A stretch of DNA of 23,962 nt from a virus, in the IMG/VR virus record IMGVR_UViG_3300028025_000227, positions 1 to 23,962 of that record; one strand, 5' to 3'. Of the stretch, positions 6,775 through 12,650 are shown in pieces (position 1 is the first letter of the stretch; every line of letters starts with the position of its first letter). Made by a program: the position numbers and the translations under genes. The notes beneath the pieces were generated by a model, which was not told the origin of the DNA, ran no database searches, and saw only the letters and a program-made list of their open reading frames with translations.

Positions 6775-7383
6775 TCAATTTACTATGGTATTCCAATTTG
6801 CCGTTTGGGGGTTGTTTATAGTCTGCCAGTTTGCGTTTTGCATATCATCAATCAGCGTCCAGTAAACCGCAACTACAACCCCAATGTCAGCTTGGGCATA
6901 ATTGCCCGTAAGCGCAAAACTTCTTGGCCCAAGGCTCGTAGAGCCTACCGCGCCACTGGCAGACACACCAGACAACGCAACGACAGTCTCATACCCAACC
7001 GTGCCAACTTCACCTATCGCCGTATTCGGCAGTAAGGGGACAATAACTGACCCCAACGCACCTATGGCCTGAACTCCAGTCAGCGCAGTAGCCCCACCGG
7101 CCACTGCGGTTCCAACCGCCCCGCTAGCCCCTACTCCAGTCAAAGCCGGTGTGCTGCTTGCTACCAACGTACCAACAACGCCTGACCCTACAACCCCTGT
7201 GAGCGCAACACTCTTTGTCGGTGTTGCAGTCCCTACCGCTCCAGCAGCAGAAACTCCCGTGAGGGCGACTGTGACGTTGACGCTTGCTGTGCCTACGGAA
7301 CCGGTTGCCTCATCCCCTACAAGGATGGTTTCGCCATTGCCCCAAGTGCCTAGACCCCAGCCGCCTACGCCCCAGCCAGCCAT
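6775..7383 (-). CDS. 20-residue-repeat structural protein with Trp-Gly N-terminus (202 aa)
   Basis: A 202-residue protein. It opens with MAGWGVGGWGLGTWGNGE, a Trp-Gly motif also found in the 705-residue nozzle-like protein. Residues about 27-165 hold six to seven copies of a repeat of about 20 residues centred on ALTGVxAxGAVGT; LTGV occurs at 41, 61, 81 and 101, with more divergent copies after. The C-terminus has two NxQxANWxTI copies (about 180-201). Such periodic Gly/Ala/Val beta repeats suggest an extended shaft or decoration. AAAGGTGG precedes the ATG by a few bases. No function is known to me beyond a likely tail-surface role. Confidence 0.78.
   Translation of the reverse strand: MAGWGVGGWGLGTWGNGETILVGDEATGSVGTASVNVTVALTGVSAAGAVGTATPTKSVALTGVVGSGVVGTLVASSTPALTGVGASGAVGTAVAGGATALTGVQAIGALGSVIVPLLPNTAIGEVGTVGYETVVALSGVSASGAVGSTSLGPRSFALTGNYAQADIGVVVAVYWTLIDDMQNANWQTINNPQTANWNTIVN
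6888..7305 (-). repeat. Tandem ~60-bp coding repeats
   Basis: The repeat unit encodes about 20 residues with the consensus ALTGV-x-A-x-GAVGT. The first four copies keep an exact 20-residue period (LTGV at residues 41, 61, 81, 101 of the host protein); a fifth is degenerate and two more follow at about 137 and 158. Bases differ among copies, so the array is old or is under protein-level constraint rather than a recent slippage event. Confidence 0.75.
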
Positions 7384-7392
7384 AACCCACCT

Positions 7393-7869
7393 TTAGGTTG
7401 TCGCCAACCGCAGCAAAGCAGTAGTCGTGGTGTTAGACGGCATAGTCAACGTGAACGTACCCGCAGTAACGGTCTGACTACCAAACGTGTAAACAGCCAC
7501 AGCCTTATCGCTTTGCGTCGAGTTGTACATCAGCACCGTATCAAACGCTGTAGACAAGGTGACCGATGTGTACGTGATGGATGCTGAAGGTGTGAAAAAC
7601 GCTACGCCCGCAGTTGCTGAACTATTGGTTGCCGTAGGAGGTGTGGCGTTAGTTACTGCAACCCCACCCGCTGAATAGCCAGTACCAGAAACTTCTCCGG
7701 TAACTGTGTATGCCGTGGTAGCCGCATTGATGGTCGCGCTTGTCAGGTACAAAGCTGCTTTGAACGTGTCGGCAGTGGTGACTGCGCGGATAGGGGCCGT
7801 GCCAAAGTTGTGCGTAGCGGTCAGGAGTTCCCCCATGAAGGAGGTACACATTGAAGCGGTGTTTGCCAT
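7393..7869 (-). CDS. Virion structural protein, paralogue of the 138-aa gene (158 aa)
   Basis: A 158-residue beta protein with the layout FKAALYLTSATINAATTAYT, EVSGTGYSAGGVAVT, VLMYNSTQSDKAVAVYTFG and a closing TMPSNTTTTALLRL. The gene at 8064-8480 has the same blocks in the same order (LKIALYTGDASLNEDTTAYT, EVVASGYTAGG, ALIYNVTQGNKSIAVIDFG, AMPANTSTTALIR), so the two arose by duplication. An AAGGA ribosome binding site lies 6 bases before the ATG. The family is widespread next to phage tail and connector genes, and I know of no assigned function. It is likely a virion surface or tail component. Confidence 0.78.
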   Translation of the reverse strand: MANTASMCTSFMGELLTATHNFGTAPIRAVTTADTFKAALYLTSATINAATTAYTVTGEVSGTGYSAGGVAVTNATPPTATNSSATAGVAFFTPSASITYTSVTLSTAFDTVLMYNSTQSDKAVAVYTFGSQTVTAGTFTLTMPSNTTTTALLRLATT

Positions 7870-7878
7870 GATGAATCC

Positions 7879-8067
7879 TTAAAAAGTACCGGTTTCGCCG
7901 CCCATAGGAGGCATCTTTTTCAACGTAACATGCACTGACCGATGAACCATTTCACCGTCCAGCCAATACTCAGTCCACGCAGTCAACTCGTTCGCATTGT
8001 TCACTTCACCAGAACGATGCTCTAGCAAGGAATCATCCATCTCGCCTTTGGTCGTGGTGACAATCAA
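7879..8067 (-). CDS. Small hypothetical phage protein, TTG start (62 aa)
   Basis: A 62-residue protein: a polar, acidic first half (TTKGEMDDSLLEHRSGEVNN), a beta strand pair around TEYWLDGEMVHRSVHVTLKK, and a short PPMGGETGTF tail. The start is TTG at 8067, overlapping the previous TGA as TTGA, with a perfect AGGAG 6 bases upstream; an internal ATG (codon 10) has no such site. It lies between two paralogous structural genes. I do not recognise a function. It may be a small virion or assembly factor. Confidence 0.7.
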   Translation of the reverse strand: MIVTTTKGEMDDSLLEHRSGEVNNANELTAWTEYWLDGEMVHRSVHVTLKKMPPMGGETGTF

Positions 8068-8480
8068 TTTGAACTCCTGATGAGTGCAGTGGTGGAGGTG
8101 TTAGCGGGCATAGCGATTGTAAAGGTCGTGGTTGAGGTTTTGTCTGCCCCGAAGTCAATCACTGCAATGGACTTGTTGCCTTGGGTCACGTTGTAAATCA
8201 AAGCGCACCGGGCGGTGATTGCCGCCGTCCAAGACGTATTTGCGAAATTCACATAGGCTGTGTAGTCAGCAGAACTAATAGTCACCCCAGTCAGCGTATT
8301 GCCACCGGCTGTATAGCCTGACGCTACAACCTCGTTGGACGTTGTATAGGCCGTGGTGTCCTCGTTCAAGCTGGCATCGCCGGTATACAAGGCAATCTTG
8401 AGGGTGTCCGTGGACAGGTTGTGGACGGCCTCGTACAACTCCTTCTTGAAGCTGGTGGTCTGCGTTTGGACGATGCTCAT
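8064..8480 (-). CDS. Virion structural protein, paralogue of the 158-aa gene (138 aa)
   Basis: A 138-residue beta protein of the same family as the product of 7393-7869. Shared blocks are LKIALYTGDASLNEDTTAYT, the GYTAGG turn, IYNVTQGNKSIAVIDFG and AMPANTSTTALIR. The N-terminus (FKKELYEAVHNLSTDTLKIA) matches the paralogue's start but lacks a short insertion found there. GAGG lies 7 bases before the ATG, inside the end of the HNH gene, and the start overlaps the HNH stop as ATGA. It is likely a virion component near the tail; the exact position in the particle is unknown. Confidence 0.8.
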   Translation of the reverse strand: MSIVQTQTTSFKKELYEAVHNLSTDTLKIALYTGDASLNEDTTAYTTSNEVVASGYTAGGNTLTGVTISSADYTAYVNFANTSWTAAITARCALIYNVTQGNKSIAVIDFGADKTSTTTFTIAMPANTSTTALIRSSN

Positions 8481-8986
8481 GCCGCTACCTCAAAGCTGTT
8501 GGACTTGCGGCGGTTTTCAGCCTGAGTAACAACCTGTAGATTCCAAGGAGTGTGTAGCCCCGAAACGGTCTTACCACGTAATGGAACAATGTGGTCTACC
8601 TCCCAAGGAGTCCCAAACATTTTTGTCCGCAAAGCTGCAAGCTCATATGCCTGCTCAATCACCCAGTAGTCGTCAGGGGACATCCATTTGGGCGTAGCCT
8701 GCGTCTTGGAAGCGTACCTACGCGCTGTTCTTGCATTCACTTTGGCTGCGTTTTGTTTAGCCCATTGATTGCATTTAGCGTTGTGTTTTGCGCGGTTTTC
8801 TGCAACCCATTGGATGGCCTTTGCCACAATGTGCGCTTGATTTTTAACATGATGCACTTGCATGTAGGCCGCTACACACGCTTTACAGATATTGCGATAG
8901 CCATCCTTGCGCGTTGCATCCTTATGGAACAATCCATAATCTTTGCTTGTTGCGCACTTGGTGCAAGTTTTCACTATGGTGCTCAT
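8477..8986 (-). CDS. HNH endonuclease with N-terminal zinc finger (169 aa)
   Basis: A free-standing HNH endonuclease. The N-terminus has a four-Cys zinc knuckle (Cys8, Cys11, Cys34, Cys37). The C-terminal nuclease reads PWEVDHIVPLRGKTVSGLHT, NLQVVTQAENRRKSN, giving Asp131-His132, His145, Asn149 and Asn158. It is homologous to the HNH gene at 18110-18628 (shared ELAxLR, VDHxxP, LHT/CTHxxNLQVV, NRxKSN). It starts in an ATGA overlap with the adaptor gene and ends in an ATGA overlap with the next gene, without a clear ribosome binding site of its own, so it probably depends on coupled translation. Role: a DNA-cutting mobile gene rather than a virion part. Confidence 0.9.
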   Translation of the reverse strand: MSTIVKTCTKCATSKDYGLFHKDATRKDGYRNICKACVAAYMQVHHVKNQAHIVAKAIQWVAENRAKHNAKCNQWAKQNAAKVNARTARRYASKTQATPKWMSPDDYWVIEQAYELAALRTKMFGTPWEVDHIVPLRGKTVSGLHTPWNLQVVTQAENRRKSNSFEVAA

Positions 8987-9678
8987 GTTACGGCTTGGCG
9001 GTATTGCCCGCTACGGTATGCGTCTTGTCTTTCAAGCCCGTCACCTAAACGCTTGGCAAGCGCCAACGCCTCTTTGTACTTACCGTCGTATAGGGCGAGT
9101 AAATCTGCCTCACCTTTTTGAAACGTGTAGGCTTCAACCAGACTCCCATAAAGCAAGACCGTATCAAAATTATCCCCTAGCCATGTTGTGCCAGCAGTAG
9201 TAATGGACTCAGGAAAATAGTAGTAGTGCAGTTCTGCTGAGTAGGTTGCGTCGGGTGTCGGGCCAAGAAGGAATGTCAGTTCTGTAGTAATCACAGAGTT
9301 TGCAACGGTCGGGCCAAACAGCGCGTAGTACTTGGGAGTGCCAGTATCTGTCGGTGTTGGATAGGCTTCACGGATAAAGTTTACATCCTTGTTCAACAGG
9401 TACGTGTACGGGCCCGAACCTGAGTAGATAGCCAAGGAGTACGAAGACAGAAAGTCATCGGGGCAGGATAGGTACTTGTTGCTGACTGCAACAGTCCCCG
9501 TCACGTTCTTGCGCAGAAAGGGAAATTGCACCGAGTTGTAGATGCGCTGCTCTGCCTGCTGGATGAAGCGGTTAATCTGAGCCGTAGACGAGACTGTAGA
9601 CCCGTCCGCGAGTGTAATCGCCGGAAAGTTGTTTTCCGTGTAGGTCTGTATCGCCGCCGAAAGCTCAGAGTAGTTCAT
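8983..9678 (-). CDS. Head-tail adaptor-like protein (231 aa)
   Basis: A 231-residue protein. The N-terminus MNYSELSAAIQTYTENNFPA is helical, then INRFIQQAEQRIYNSVQFPF leads into a beta part (VAVSNKYLSCPDDFLSSYSL) and a closing helical bundle (TVLLYGSLVEAYTFQKGEADLLALYDGKYKEALA). This helix-beta-helix order, including the AExRIY and C-P-D-D-F-L blocks, is typical of adaptor proteins that dock on the portal in short-tailed phages. GAGG lies about 9 bases before the ATG, which overlaps the preceding stop as ATGA. The C-terminus ends in an ATGA overlap with an HNH gene, which probably invaded here. Adaptor is a confident type; the exact family was not searched. Confidence 0.8.
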   Translation of the reverse strand: MNYSELSAAIQTYTENNFPAITLADGSTVSSTAQINRFIQQAEQRIYNSVQFPFLRKNVTGTVAVSNKYLSCPDDFLSSYSLAIYSGSGPYTYLLNKDVNFIREAYPTPTDTGTPKYYALFGPTVANSVITTELTFLLGPTPDATYSAELHYYYFPESITTAGTTWLGDNFDTVLLYGSLVEAYTFQKGEADLLALYDGKYKEALALAKRLGDGLERQDAYRSGQYRQAVT

Positions 9679-9938
9679 GCCATCGGGCCTCGGGCGTACA
9701 AACCCTTAGTAGCACAACCAGTTCCCCGTACCTTGATTCCACTTGTCTTAGCGGGCTCATTACCAGCAGACTTGCTGATGCCCCCAACGCTGATGTCTAG
9801 CGTGTCCATCTTGCTGCGGTTAGGTTCTTTGCCGGGGACTGCCGGGATTTTCATCCGCTTCCCGTCCATCGTGTGTGGCTCCGCGTAGACGCTGGCTTGG
9901 CCAACTTCCTTGCCGCCTTTTTTCATACTGTATGCCAT
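9675..9938 (-). CDS. Small Lys/Gly-rich conserved phage protein (87 aa)
   Basis: An 87-residue basic protein beginning MAYSMKKGGKEVGQASVYAE and ending TSGIKVRGTGCATKGLYARG-PMA. The GCATKGxxARGPMA ending is one I recognise from small genes of other environmental phages. It has no membrane segment or catalytic motif and looks mostly disordered. It lies 3 bases after the 59-residue gene and overlaps the adaptor gene as ATGA. A GGGGT stretch a few bases before the ATG may serve as the ribosome binding site. A DNA-binding, connector or internal virion role is possible from charge and position; none is established. Confidence 0.76.
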   Translation of the reverse strand: MAYSMKKGGKEVGQASVYAEPHTMDGKRMKIPAVPGKEPNRSKMDTLDISVGGISKSAGNEPAKTSGIKVRGTGCATKGLYARGPMA

Positions 9939-9941
9939 GAT

Positions 9942-10121
9942 TTACCCCGTTTTCTGGTTGGCTGCACGAGACAGGTTGCGACCAACGCGCATCCGGTCTT
10001 CAGAGGTGGGCCCACCTTTGGCTAATTTAGTCATAGGCTTTCCGGGATGTAGCTTTTTCTCGTGCTTATGCACAGCCTTAGCCATCATCTTTTTGTCCTG
10101 TTTCAAATCTGCTTTGTCCAT
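9942..10121 (-). CDS. Very small Lys-rich conserved phage protein (59 aa)
   Basis: A 59-codon gene. The product starts MDKADLKQDKKMMAKAVHKH, continues EKKLHPGKPMTKLAKGGPTS and ends in a helical basic tail (EDRMRVGRNLSRAANQKTG). An AGGAG site lies 6 bases before the ATG at 10121, and the TAA is 3 bases before the next start, so it fits the operon. I recall short phage proteins with the same KQDKKMM...HKHEK...HPGKPMTKLAKGGPTS layout. About a quarter of residues are Lys, Arg or His. The function is unknown; it is one of a cluster of tiny basic proteins in this stretch. Confidence 0.72.
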   Translation of the reverse strand: MDKADLKQDKKMMAKAVHKHEKKLHPGKPMTKLAKGGPTSEDRMRVGRNLSRAANQKTG

Positions 10122-10130
10122 TTCAAGCTC

Positions 10131-10520
10131 CTAAGTTACGCTCACTGTGACTGTGCCAACACTTGTGGTTCCGACCAAGTAGTTGGGTGTTAAACCTACA
10201 TCAGAACTACCAACCCCACCAATGGGATTCCAGCCCCACTGGATGTCTCTACTACCCCCACCGGGGTATCCCAACGTATCCAAACCAGAAGTCACATAAC
10301 TACGGTCAGGGCGCGGGTTACGCAAAGCCTGTGGGTCATCTACAGGAAACATACCTAGCTGTAGCTGCGGTTGGTCAGGGTCCCAACATGCTGGGCATAC
10401 TAGCAGATTGTAGTTCTTCGTCTTGATGATTTCTGTGCGTAGAACCTTCAACTTAAACCGCTGACCGCAGCGGTCACATTCGGAGATTGCATTCTTGCCA
10501 GAAGCGAATCTATTGCCCAT
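10131..10520 (-). CDS. Zinc-ribbon phage protein (129 aa)
   Basis: A 129-residue protein. The N-terminal third is a zinc ribbon with CDRC (Cys15, Cys18) and CPAC (Cys42, Cys45) knuckles separated by a beta strand (RFKLKVLRTEIIKTKNYNLL). The rest is Gly/Pro/Thr-rich with low complexity (LGYPGGGSRDIQWGWNPIGG, VGTTSVGTVTVSVT), ending as a beta strand. The ribosome binding site is poor (GGCGG), suggesting coupling to the connector gene two bases upstream. A structural zinc-stabilised connector component is plausible because it lies between connector and adaptor genes; a nucleic-acid-binding role cannot be excluded. Confidence 0.77.
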   Translation of the reverse strand: MGNRFASGKNAISECDRCGQRFKLKVLRTEIIKTKNYNLLVCPACWDPDQPQLQLGMFPVDDPQALRNPRPDRSYVTSGLDTLGYPGGGSRDIQWGWNPIGGVGSSDVGLTPNYLVGTTSVGTVTVSVT

Positions 10521-10522
10521 GA

Positions 10523-11449
10523 CTACCGCCCAATATAGGTCTGTCGCGGCACTAACCGGATGGCCGCTTTCTCACGGTCTTCGTACGCCGCAAGTTCCCA
10601 AGTCTCATCGTATTGCTGCTTGAGCATAGGCAGTCGCTCCATGCCAGTAGGAATCTTGCCTGCGATATAGAACGCCAACCCCGCTGCCATGCAGGGGATA
10701 AACCGGAACGGCACGTCCATGATGTTCACACCCCCGCCAGCATCTTGAGTGCGGCGCAGTCGCCAGTAGGCGAACGTGTAGGTCTGTGCATTGTCGGGTG
10801 TAGGCCAGACGGTGATGGCGGGAAGCTGCTGCCAGTAGACAGTAGCCCCGGCAGTATGTGCCGCAGCGGTGGTGTTGTTCTGCCCACGGAAACAGCTATA
10901 GAGGGTGTTCCCCTCTATGTAGACGTAGTTGATGGTCTCTGAGTCGATCTTGATGAACCCCGAAGCGGGCAGGCCCACTGTGGAACTCAAAGTGATTTCG
11001 GTGCTGGTGCTTGTGATTGTGGTAGCTAGGGTTAACCCTACCACCGAAGTCTGCCCGTTGTATCGCTGAATCCAAAGCTGGATAGGTCGCGCTTGGGTCA
11101 GCTTATTAGGGATAGTGGCGTAGGTAGAAACACTGATGCGGGTGATGGTCAGGTCAGACTGGTTGGAAGTGCTGTTGGCATCCGTGCGGATGACGTGCTC
11201 CAGCAAGTCAATCGTGTCGTCTGGCAGGGCATAGGTGTTCTGCCCCTGCACCATAGTGATAGTGCCCGGCTCAATCGTCCACAGGTTGATGCCCCGGTTG
11301 GCCCAGTCGGCGAACATGATGTTGAGGCTGCGCCGCGCTGTGCGCATGTCATAGCCCGTACGCAACTCACTTCCGGCCCGCTCAAAAGCCTCCTCGACCA
11401 ACTCGGTGAGGTCAAGGTTGAAAGCTGTGGAGCCGGAGGTATTGGCCAT
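10523..11449 (-). CDS. Tail tubular/connector protein with inserted beta module (308 aa)
   Basis: A 308-residue protein. The N-terminal helical part (LDLTELVEEAFERAGSEL, YDMRTARRSLNIMFADWANR, GINLWTIEPGTITMVQGQNTY) and C-terminal part (FIPCMAAGLAFYIAGKIP, LKQQYDETWELAAYEDREKA) are typical of the portal-proximal tail-connector or tubular proteins of short-tailed phages (T7 gp11-like or P22 gp4-like). Residues about 137-206 are an inserted beta module with GLPASGFIKIDSETINYVYI and CFRGQNNTTAAAHTAGATV, a common mobile module in phage structural proteins. The ATG shares its A with the previous TAA. Connector role is by pattern and context. Confidence 0.82.
   Translation of the reverse strand: MANTSGSTAFNLDLTELVEEAFERAGSELRTGYDMRTARRSLNIMFADWANRGINLWTIEPGTITMVQGQNTYALPDDTIDLLEHVIRTDANSTSNQSDLTITRISVSTYATIPNKLTQARPIQLWIQRYNGQTSVVGLTLATTITSTSTEITLSSTVGLPASGFIKIDSETINYVYIEGNTLYSCFRGQNNTTAAAHTAGATVYWQQLPAITVWPTPDNAQTYTFAYWRLRRTQDAGGGVNIMDVPFRFIPCMAAGLAFYIAGKIPTGMERLPMLKQQYDETWELAAYEDREKAAIRLVPRQTYIGR
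10832..11041 (-). other. Inserted phage beta module in the connector protein
   Basis: Residues about 137-206 of the 308-residue protein follow the pattern ITLSSTVGLPASGFIKIDSE, INYVYIEGNTL, CFRGQNNTTAAAHTAGATV. The same pattern (a GFP-x-SG-x-I strand followed by RG-x-x-x-TTAAAH-x-x-G) occurs in many unrelated phage structural proteins, so it is read as a transferable module that interrupts the helical core. The identification is from memory of the pattern. Confidence 0.55.
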
Positions 11450-11682
11450 TATCTAAAACCTGCTGTTTTCTTTGCAATGCTCTTGGGCTGAGCTACAAAC
11501 TGTTTACCTGCCGCTTTGCCCGCTCGTTTGGCTTTGGTGGTCGCAGCGTACTCGGATGGGGACAAGGACTTGATAGCAGCTTCAGGGAGGTATCGCTCAC
11601 CTGTTTTTGACGACGGCTTTCCCGACTTGGTGCGCCACTTCTGGTCACCCCAAGCTTTCAGGGATTGCTGTGGCGCTTTCAA
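11449..11682 (-). CDS. Small basic conserved phage protein, TTG start (77 aa)
   Basis: A 77-residue Lys-rich protein with SLKAWGDQKWRTKSGKPSSK, GERYLPEAAIKSLSPSEYAA and KAAGKQFVAQPKSIAKKTAG. This KxW-TKSGKPS...GERYLP layout is one I recognise from small phage genes of unknown function. The start is TTG at 11682: GGAGG lies 9 bases upstream and the codon overlaps the previous TGA as TTGA. A longer ATG-started frame to 11748 would run 70 bases into the upstream gene and has no support. A role in binding DNA or in head-tail assembly is possible; nothing proves it. Confidence 0.76.
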   Translation of the reverse strand: MKAPQQSLKAWGDQKWRTKSGKPSSKTGERYLPEAAIKSLSPSEYAATTKAKRAGKAAGKQFVAQPKSIAKKTAGFR

Positions 11683-11954
11683 TCCGTATACCCTCCGCCA
11701 GCAGCCTTGTACTTCTTGGCTACAAGCTGCGCTTTTCTCGCGCTCCATTGCCCTGCACCTGTGCCCTGTGTGGCCGCAGCCTTCACCTGAGACACGATAC
11801 GTTTGCGCAAGCTAGGCTTGGTGTAGTTCCCCGCAGCATTGACCTTACCGCCTTCAGCGTACTGCGTGAAGTCGGTGTTATCCCGACGCGCTTTCTTCTT
11901 AGCGCCGGGCATCTTGGACGGGTTGATGTCACCCATGCCGCGAGAGGCTATCAC
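11679..11954 (-). CDS. Small basic conserved phage protein, GTG start (91 aa)
   Basis: A 91-residue protein with a MGDINPSKMPGAKKKARRDN block near the start, then YAEGGKVNAAGNYTKPSLRK and the end GQWSARKAQLVAKKYKAAGG-GYTD. The order MGDINPSKMP...YAEGGKVN-AAGNYTKP...WSARKAQ is conserved in small phage genes as I recall. GTG at 11954 is the chosen start because AAAGGA lies 7 bases upstream and the codon overlaps the previous TGA as GTGA; the internal ATG at 11936 has no ribosome binding site. High Lys/Arg content and lack of a membrane segment suggest a nucleic-acid or virion contact. Function unknown. Confidence 0.77.
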   Translation of the reverse strand: MIASRGMGDINPSKMPGAKKKARRDNTDFTQYAEGGKVNAAGNYTKPSLRKRIVSQVKAAATQGTGAGQWSARKAQLVAKKYKAAGGGYTD

Positions 11955-12175
11955 CGCATCATTCCTTTGGTTTTGCCCCGTTGAGCACAGCCATCTGCAC
12001 GGCTGGATGCGGAACCACCAGAAGCCATTTTCTTGCCCCCGCGCATGCCTTGGCCAGCACCAGCAGACTTCGGGTTTGCCGGAGTACTGTCGGCAGCGTC
12101 ATATGCAGCGTCTTTCTTTGCCTGCATCTTGGCATCCACTACTTCATCGTAGTTAGAAGGTTTTTTGTCAGCCAT
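11951..12175 (-). CDS. Small Lys/Gly-rich protein with MASGG tail motif (74 aa)
   Basis: A 74-residue protein. The N-terminal half is helical and charged (SNYDEVVDAKMQAKKDAAYD), the C-terminal half is Gly/Ala/Lys-rich and ends GKKMASGGSASSRADGCAQR-GKTKGMMR. The tail matches the tail of the next upstream gene (KKMASGGLAAGHKSADG...KGKTK). A perfect AAGGAG lies 6 bases before the ATG. No catalytic or membrane feature is visible. I recall tails of this MASGG...RADG...GKT type in small phage proteins near connector genes. Role unknown; an internal head or DNA-binding role is a guess from charge. Confidence 0.76.
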   Translation of the reverse strand: MADKKPSNYDEVVDAKMQAKKDAAYDAADSTPANPKSAGAGQGMRGGKKMASGGSASSRADGCAQRGKTKGMMR

Positions 12176-12185
12176 GGTTAGCTCC

Positions 12186-12650
12186 TTAGCAGGTTTTGCC
12201 GCCCTTGTTCATCTTCACTTGAGTGGCCTTGGTCTTGCCCTTGGAGGCAACACCGTCGGCGCTCTTGTGGCCAGCAGCCAGACCGCCCGACGCCATCTTC
12301 TTCATGCCGTCTTTAGCCATGTCCATGCCTTTTTTCATGGTCGGCTTGCCCATTGCGGAAGGAGCAGCGCCCTTCTTCTTAGCCATCATTGCCATAAAAC
12401 CGGGGTTCATCTTAGTAGCCATAGTGTCACCACCTTTCTTAAATAGTTCCATTTTGCCTTGTCGAGTGTCAGGCTTGTTGATGCGTTGCAAATCGGCCCG
12501 TGATTTAGGCCCCTTACCAAACTTCATTCCTTTGCTAGCCCCGCTAAATTCTTTGGCAACGGACTGAGGTACCCCGGCCTGCTGGGCGAACGCTTTGTTG
12601 TGCGCCGCAGCATCCATGAATTTTTTCTGCTTAAGGCTTGTCGCTGGCAT
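12186..12650 (-). CDS. Basic small-protein fusion with internal start (154 aa)
   Basis: A 154-residue protein with two parts. Residues 1-75 begin MPATSLKQKKFMDAAAHNKA, then FAQQAGVPQSVAKEFSGASKG; I recognise this as a stand-alone small phage protein elsewhere. Residues 77-154 (MATKMNPGFMAMMAKKKGAA, then a Lys/Met/Gly-rich stretch and KKMASGGLAAGHKSADG) resemble a second small gene. The internal ATG at 12422 has AAAGGTGG about 7 bases upstream, so a 78-residue product could also be made. The main ATG at 12650 has GGGG upstream and overlaps the previous stop. About a quarter of residues are Lys. Function unknown; probably a virion or assembly factor. Confidence 0.76.
   Translation of the reverse strand: MPATSLKQKKFMDAAAHNKAFAQQAGVPQSVAKEFSGASKGMKFGKGPKSRADLQRINKPDTRQGKMELFKKGGDTMATKMNPGFMAMMAKKKGAAPSAMGKPTMKKGMDMAKDGMKKMASGGLAAGHKSADGVASKGKTKATQVKMNKGGKTC

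Noticed and set aside
8591-9121. A 176-codon plus-strand frame across the HNH and adaptor genes
   Set aside because: It spans two well-supported genes on the other strand and shows no recognisable domain.
11683-11748. ATG start for the small basic gene at 11449
   Set aside because: It would overlap the upstream gene by 70 bases and lacks a ribosome binding site; TTG at 11682 has GGAGG and a TTGA overlap.
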